Assembly: GCA_902798105.1 (NCBI GenBank)
Contig: CADBVG010000016.1
Span: 1 to 33,637 of the forward strand
Direction of reading: 5' to 3'
Source: an uncultured Eubacteriales bacterium
GTDB taxonomy: Bacteria; Bacillota; Clostridia; Christensenellales; Aristaeellaceae
Length of the DNA stretch: 33,637 nucleotides
Shown here: positions 29,873 to 33,637 of the stretch, one piece after another
Position numbering within the stretch: position 1 is the stretch's first letter
Layout: each line of letters begins with the position of its first letter
Translations under genes and position numbers: made by a program
Notes under the pieces: model-generated
Told to the model about the DNA's origin: nothing
The model's input: only the letters and a program-made list of their open reading frames with translations
Databases searched by the model: none

Positions 29873-30712
29873 TCATTCGCCGTCCCGCGCCGGCATCAGC
29901 GCGTAGACGGTGGCGGCGACCAGCACGATGCTCGCGCCGACGACGGTCAGCCTGCCGGGCTTTTCGCCCACCAGCAGGAACGCCCAGACCGGGTTCAGGA
30001 TTGGCTCCAGGTTGGAGAGCAGCGCCGCCGAAACCGGGGAGACGTTGCTCATGGACTTCGATATAAAGAAGTATCCACCCGCCAGGCAGAAGCCCAGGGC
30101 CACCGCCGTCAGCCAATGGACGGGGTTTGCCGTGACGCCGGGGTCGAAGCAGGCGTTCAGCGCGAAGGGCGCGCAGAAAACCATGCCCAGGTAGGAATAA
30201 TCCCGGGGGTCAGCCCCGGGCATACGGGCGCAGAAGAACACCAGCGAGAAGGTCACCGCCGCCATCAGGGCGATGACGTCGCCCAGCACGTTGCCGCCCG
30301 TGAGCCCCTCCCAGCTGCACAGCACCACGCCGACCATGATGCAGGCAGCAATGACCAATTGCCGCGCTCCCGGCCTCTGGCCGTAGAAGAGCCATGAAAA
30401 CAGTATGACAAAGGCGGGCATCGCGTATTGCAACACAATGGCATTGGCCGAAGTGGTCAGCTTGACGGCGATCATGTACAACACGCCCGTCAGCGCCGTG
30501 CCCGCCGCGCCCAGCAGCGTACCCTTCGTCAGCTTCACCTTCACGCCGCGCCGGGCGAAGGCCAGCAGCACCGCCGCCACCAGCGAGCGCATGCCGTTGA
30601 TGGTGAAGCTGTTCCAGGGCAGCGACTTGCTCAGCGCCCCCGCAAAGCTCCAGCTGATGGCCGCCAGCGCCACCTGCAGGGCGCCCAAACGTTGCTTTGT
30701 GATTTGAAACAC
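29873..30712 (-). CDS. EamA-family (DMT superfamily) transporter
   Basis: A 279-residue membrane protein with about ten hydrophobic segments in two repeats of five, the EamA fold. Marks include the first-repeat W-S-F-A-G-A-L-S-K, Y-A-M-P-A-F-V-I-L-F-S-W-L-F-Y-G in the middle, and the second-repeat L-L-S-N-L-E-P-I-L-N-P-V-W-A-F-L-L-V-G-E-K-P. Such proteins export or import small metabolites; the substrate is not predictable. The GTG at 30712 is the longest start but is poorly placed relative to AGAGG, so the true start may be a few codons inside. The yitT-like gene lies upstream, with a palindromic repeat between. Confidence 0.88.
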   Translation of the reverse strand: MFQITKQRLGALQVALAAISWSFAGALSKSLPWNSFTINGMRSLVAAVLLAFARRGVKVKLTKGTLLGAAGTALTGVLYMIAVKLTTSANAIVLQYAMPAFVILFSWLFYGQRPGARQLVIAACIMVGVVLCSWEGLTGGNVLGDVIALMAAVTFSLVFFCARMPGADPRDYSYLGMVFCAPFALNACFDPGVTANPVHWLTAVALGFCLAGGYFFISKSMSNVSPVSAALLSNLEPILNPVWAFLLVGEKPGRLTVVGASIVLVAATVYALMPARDGE

Positions 30713-30727
30713 CTCTTTTTGATGAGT

Positions 30728-30769
30728 AAATTCTGATTTATCGGGCTGATGCCCGACAAATCAGAATTT
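30728..30769. repeat. Palindromic intergenic repeat (copy B)
   Basis: Arms 30728-30746 and 30751-30769 form a 19 bp stem with one G-T pair and a 4-base loop. The outer part is the same AAATTCTGATTTG as at 9278-9314. It lies between two minus-strand genes. Confidence 0.75.
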
Positions 30770-30789
30770 GTCCCGTTATCCCGGACAAC

Positions 30790-31650
30790 TCAATCCTGCG
30801 GCCTTCGGTAAAACCTTCCCGTCAGCGAATCGGTCCGCTGGGTGTTGATGAAGGCATGGGGGTCTACGGCGCGCACCTCGTGCACCACCCGGCGAATGTC
30901 GTCGCCGGAGAGCACGGTGTAGATCATCGAGCGGGGCTCGTTTTTATACAGCCCGGTACCGTGAAACAGCGTGGCGGCGTGGTGGGTGGCGTCGCGGATA
31001 ATGGTGTAAACCGCGTCGGGCTTGTCGGTGACAATCCACAGCGTGCGGTGTTGGTAGCGCTGGAACAGCGTGTGCAGCGCCTGGGTGGTGCAAAACTGGA
31101 AGATCATCGAGTACAGCGCCCGCTCCCAGCCGAACAGCAGCCCCGCCATGCACAGCATAGCCACGTTGCCGCCCAGTATGATGTTGAAGGCGTCGCGGCC
31201 GTTCTTTTCAGCCAGGTAGATGCTGATGAAGTCGGTGCCGCCTGTGCTGGCGTCCGCCCGCAGGCACAGCGACGTGGCCAGGCCATTCAAAAGCCCGCCG
31301 AACACGCTGCAAAGCAGCGGGTCAGCCGCCACGGTGAAGGTGGGCAGCACGTCGGTCAGCACGCTGGTGATGGTCACGGCCAACACCGAAAACAGGGCAA
31401 AGCGCTTGCCGATGTAGCGAAAGCACACCGCCGCCGCCAGGAAGTTCAGCGTCAGGCTCAGCGCGGAGTAGGGCACATGGATGCCGGCATAGCGCTGCAA
31501 GCATTCCTGGATCAACAGCGATAGCCCGGTAAAGCCACCGGGAAACAGACCCGCCGCCCGCACGAAGCTGACCAGGTTCAACGCCGACAGCGAGGCCCCG
31601 CAGGCGATCAGCAATACCCGCTGCCATATGGGTCGCGGTTTGGGAAGCAT
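30790..31650 (-). CDS. YitT-family membrane protein
   Basis: A 286-residue protein with about five to six hydrophobic segments in its first two thirds, including G-L-F-P-G-G-F-T-G-L-S-L-L and a central G-T-D-F-I-S-I-Y-L-A loop. A C-terminal soluble DUF2179 domain follows (T-L-W-I-V-T-D-K-P, with R-S-M-I-Y-T-V-L-S). This is the arrangement of the YitT/DUF161 family, whose transport role is not settled. The ATG at 31650 is chosen because AGGAGG stands 7 bases before it; the frame remains open further upstream through non-coding sequence. Confidence 0.85.
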   Translation of the reverse strand: MLPKPRPIWQRVLLIACGASLSALNLVSFVRAAGLFPGGFTGLSLLIQECLQRYAGIHVPYSALSLTLNFLAAAVCFRYIGKRFALFSVLAVTITSVLTDVLPTFTVAADPLLCSVFGGLLNGLATSLCLRADASTGGTDFISIYLAEKNGRDAFNIILGGNVAMLCMAGLLFGWERALYSMIFQFCTTQALHTLFQRYQHRTLWIVTDKPDAVYTIIRDATHHAATLFHGTGLYKNEPRSMIYTVLSGDDIRRVVHEVRAVDPHAFINTQRTDSLTGRFYRRPQD

Positions 31651-31674
31651 GAAATCATCCTCCTGTCGGATACT

Positions 31675-31703
31675 ATTGTAACCGATACGGCGGTTTTTCG
31701 CAA
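31675..31703 (-). promoter_or_regulatory. Promoter of the yitT-like gene
   Basis: On the minus strand, TTGCGA (31698-31703) and TACAAT (31675-31680) are 17 bases apart. Confidence 0.55.
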
Positions 31704-31808
31704 TTTGAGAGCGTGTAAATTCTGATAATCGGAGACTTCGCCCGGGGAACGGGGAATAGGGAACAGGAATAGCTGCTGTCGCGTCTGAAACACCAACTTG
31801 CCGGGAGT

Positions 31809-31838
31809 ATCGGGGGCGGTGTGCCAACCGCCCCTGAT
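31809..31838. repeat. Hairpin in a divergent intergenic region
   Basis: GGGGCGGT (31813-31820) pairs with ACCGCCCC (31827-31834), and outer ATC/GAT extends the stem. It lies in the 379-base gap between the divergent yitT-like and LRR genes. The gap also holds a partial AATTCTGAT motif (31719-31727). Confidence 0.5.
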
Positions 31839-31880
31839 CTTCATGAACCCTGAGCTGTACCTAACCGTGTGTTAATTGTG

Positions 31881-31951
31881 GTGAGGATGAAAAAAATGTG
31901 GCGAGGATGAAAAAAATAAGCGTTGAAATCCTGTAAGAGAAAATGTATAAT
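31881..31951 (+). promoter_or_regulatory. Promoter of the LRR-Ig gene with an upstream tandem repeat
   Basis: TTGAAA (31923-31928) and TATAAT (31946-31951) are 17 bases apart. Directly upstream, a 20 bp unit ending in an A-tract is repeated twice (31881-31900, 31901-31920). This may act as an UP element or regulator site. Confidence 0.7.
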
Positions 31952-32029
31952 AATGGCAAGACCACGCCTCGGGCTGTTGGGGTCGGGGCGGTGGGGGTTC
32001 CCAAGTACAGATGAGGGAGGATTCACCAT

Positions 32030-33637
32030 ATGAAACCTGTTTGCCGCTGGCTTGCAATCGCGCTGACGCTGGCCCTGCTGATGCTGGGCGGGGTCGTGGG
32101 GGCGCTGTCGGAGACCGTGACGGTACTTCCGGCGTCGCTGGAGATCATTGAAGAGGAGGCCTTCTACGGCTCCTACGCCCTGGACAGGGTCATACTGCCT
32201 GAGGGTGTGCGGGAGATCCGGGACCGGGCCTTCGCGAATAGCGGCCTGAGTAAGATCAATCTGCCCGATTCGCTGACGTACATCAGCGAAAGCGCCTTTG
32301 ACGGGCCGCAGAAGGTCTCCGTATCGGCCAACACGGGCACCTACGCCTACTGGTGGGCCGTCAATCACGGCTACACCTCCGTGTACAGCATCACGCCGCT
32401 GACCCTGAACGAGAACACCACCGTGGTCATCGACAGGGGCGGGAATATCGCCTATTTCAGCTTCACGCCCTCGGAGAGTGGAAGCTACCGGTTCTATTCC
32501 CTGGGGGAAGACGTGGACACCTACGGCTATTTCTACGATTCGGGCATGAAAGAGCTGGACAGCGACGACGACGGCGGCGGGCATCACGGATTCCGGATCG
32601 ACTGCGAGCTGTCCGCCGGCACGCGCTATAACTTCGGCGCGGGCTTATATAGCAAGAACGAAACGGGCACGTTTACCGTTCGCCTGGAGAAGATGCAGGG
32701 CCTCGTCAGGGCCTGGACCGAGAATGACGAAGTGTCCATCGAGCCCGGCCAGAGCGCCGAGCTGCGGGTGAACGTTCAGACCGTCGGGGAGGCGCAGCTG
32801 AGCTACCAGTGGCAGACGGGCGAGGAGATCTGGGACGCGGAGGAAGATGATTACATCACCCAGTGGACCGACATTCCCGGGGCGACGGCGCAGACCTACA
32901 CCGCTTTCGAGGCTGGGCGGTATTGCTGCGTGGTCAGCGACAACCTCGGCCATCGGGAGAGTGTGCGCTTCTGGATCTCTGTGGACAACGATTTCACCCT
33001 GGAGCGTGTGGGCGAGAGCAAACGGTACGTGACCCTGGGCGAGACCGAGACCCTGGAGGTCGAGGCCAGCTGCCGGGTCGGCAATTTGCATTTCCAGTGG
33101 TACCGCGTGGACGAGGACACGGACCGGGAGGTGCCGATCTTGGGCGCAACGTCCCCCAGCTACACCACCGAAGCGGTTACCCACTACGTGAGGTACCACT
33201 GCGTGGTCAGCGACGACTACGGAAATTCCGACTATTGTAATATCTATGTTTACGTAGACAATGGCTTTACCGCGCAGGCCGTGGGCGACGAAGACGTATA
33301 CGTAAAGCCGAACCAGTCGGCGACCCTTGAGGTGGAGGCCAGCTGCGACGAGGGGAGCCTGACCTACCAGTGGTACGAGTGGTACGACGATTACACCGAA
33401 GAGAGCATCGCAGGCGCGACGTCCGCGACCTACACCATCGAGGCGGTCACCGAGCGCTGCGATTACTGCTGTCGGGTCAGCGACAAATACGGGAATAGCC
33501 GGAACATTTGGTTCTACGTCTACGTGGACAACGGCTTAACCGCACAGGCTGTGGGCGACAACGATGTTTACGTCACGCCGGGCCAGTCGGCGACCCTTGA
33601 GGTGGAGGCCAGCTGCGACGAGGGGAGCCTGACCTAC
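32030..33637 (+). CDS. Secreted LRR and Ig-repeat surface protein (runs off the right edge)
   Basis: 536 codons are visible and the frame stays open at the edge. After a signal peptide (~1-26) come BspA-type leucine-rich repeats (about 30-95: L-P-A-S-L-E-I-I-E-E-E-A-F, I-R-D-R-A-F-A-N-S-G-L). A beta-rich region (~125-220) resembles pre-peptidase C-terminal domains (F-S-F-T-P-S-E-S-G-S-Y-R-F). Tandem Ig-like units of about 90 residues begin near 226, 321, 410 and 500, each with L-x-Y-Q-W-Y, T-Y-T and a C-x-V-S-D-x-Y-G-N strand carrying the cysteine. This is a typical adhesin-like architecture, and the missing part may hold the anchor. GGGAGG precedes the ATG at 32030. The ligand is unknown. 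Confidence 0.85.
   Translation, partial: MKPVCRWLAIALTLALLMLGGVVGALSETVTVLPASLEIIEEEAFYGSYALDRVILPEGVREIRDRAFANSGLSKINLPDSLTYISESAFDGPQKVSVSANTGTYAYWWAVNHGYTSVYSITPLTLNENTTVVIDRGGNIAYFSFTPSESGSYRFYSLGEDVDTYGYFYDSGMKELDSDDDGGGHHGFRIDCELSAGTRYNFGAGLYSKNETGTFTVRLEKMQGLVRAWTENDEVSIEPGQSAELRVNVQTVGEAQLSYQWQTGEEIWDAEEDDYITQWTDIPGATAQTYTAFEAGRYCCVVSDNLGHRESVRFWISVDNDFTLERVGESKRYVTLGETETLEVEASCRVGNLHFQWYRVDEDTDREVPILGATSPSYTTEAVTHYVRYHCVVSDDYGNSDYCNIYVYVDNGFTAQAVGDEDVYVKPNQSATLEVEASCDEGSLTYQWYEWYDDYTEESIAGATSATYTIEAVTERCDYCCRVSDKYGNSRNIWFYVYVDNGLTAQAVGDNDVYVTPGQSATLEVEASCDEGSLTY
33313..33637 (+). repeat. 270 bp direct repeat in the Ig units
   Basis: The 55 bases at 33313-33367 recur without change at 33583-33637, up to the window edge. 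The period of 270 bases equals one 90-residue Ig unit. Confidence 0.85.

Overview
The window looks like chromosomal DNA of a GC-rich, anaerobic, Clostridia-type Firmicute. Three things point there: the rpmH-rnpA-yidD-yidC-jag cluster in Firmicute order, strong AGGAGG-type ribosome binding sites (several directing TTG starts), and many secreted SH3, BspA-type leucine-rich-repeat (LRR) and Cys-rich proteins of the gut-Clostridia kind. Christensenellales or a relative is possible but cannot be fixed from sequence alone. I found no rRNA, tRNA, CRISPR array, transposase or clear prophage.

Left part (1-11.2 kb). The end of a protein with a C-terminal thioredoxin domain (perhaps a ribonucleotide reductase) is followed by trxB and a DUF3786 gene. 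A minus-strand pair encodes a Crh-like HPr domain and a DUF3592-LRR membrane protein. Then come ribosomal protein L34 (rpmH, only 45 codons), RNase P protein, YidD, YidC and Jag, driven by a near-perfect sigma-A promoter. A polar amino acid ABC transporter (binding protein, permease, ATPase), a YjjG-like HAD phosphatase and a minus-strand Ldh-family dehydrogenase follow.

Middle non-coding block (11.2-12.45 kb). This holds a cluster of five DnaA-box-like nonamers in one orientation beside AT-rich DNA, although no dnaA is in the window. Next to it is a ~450 bp element with long terminal inverted repeats and a chain of small perfect hairpins, then a 23 bp perfect palindrome upstream of a promoter.

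Secreted-protein island (12.45-19.7 kb, all plus strand). A small SH3-like protein, an acidic protein with a triplicated ~137-residue domain, an SH3/Cys-ribbon/peptidoglycan-binding protein, a double-SH3 protein, a cytoplasmic coiled-coil protein and a lysozyme-like protein follow one another. The common theme is the cell wall. The island runs into a stand-alone tryptophan synthase beta chain and a class II aldolase.

Right part (22-33.6 kb). A secreted Gly/Arg-rich protein lies upstream of an OmpR-type response regulator and histidine kinase. Then come an APC permease (minus) with a structured leader and cardiolipin synthase (plus). A minus-strand group follows: YitT-family protein, EamA transporter, ThrH and a second DUF3786 protein. 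The window ends inside a secreted LRR protein with tandem ~90-residue Ig-like repeats, two of which are partly identical at the DNA level.

Several intergenic gaps carry palindromic repeats. One motif (AAATTCTGATTTG and its complement) occurs as full hairpins at two places and again in the terminal repeats of the mid-window element.
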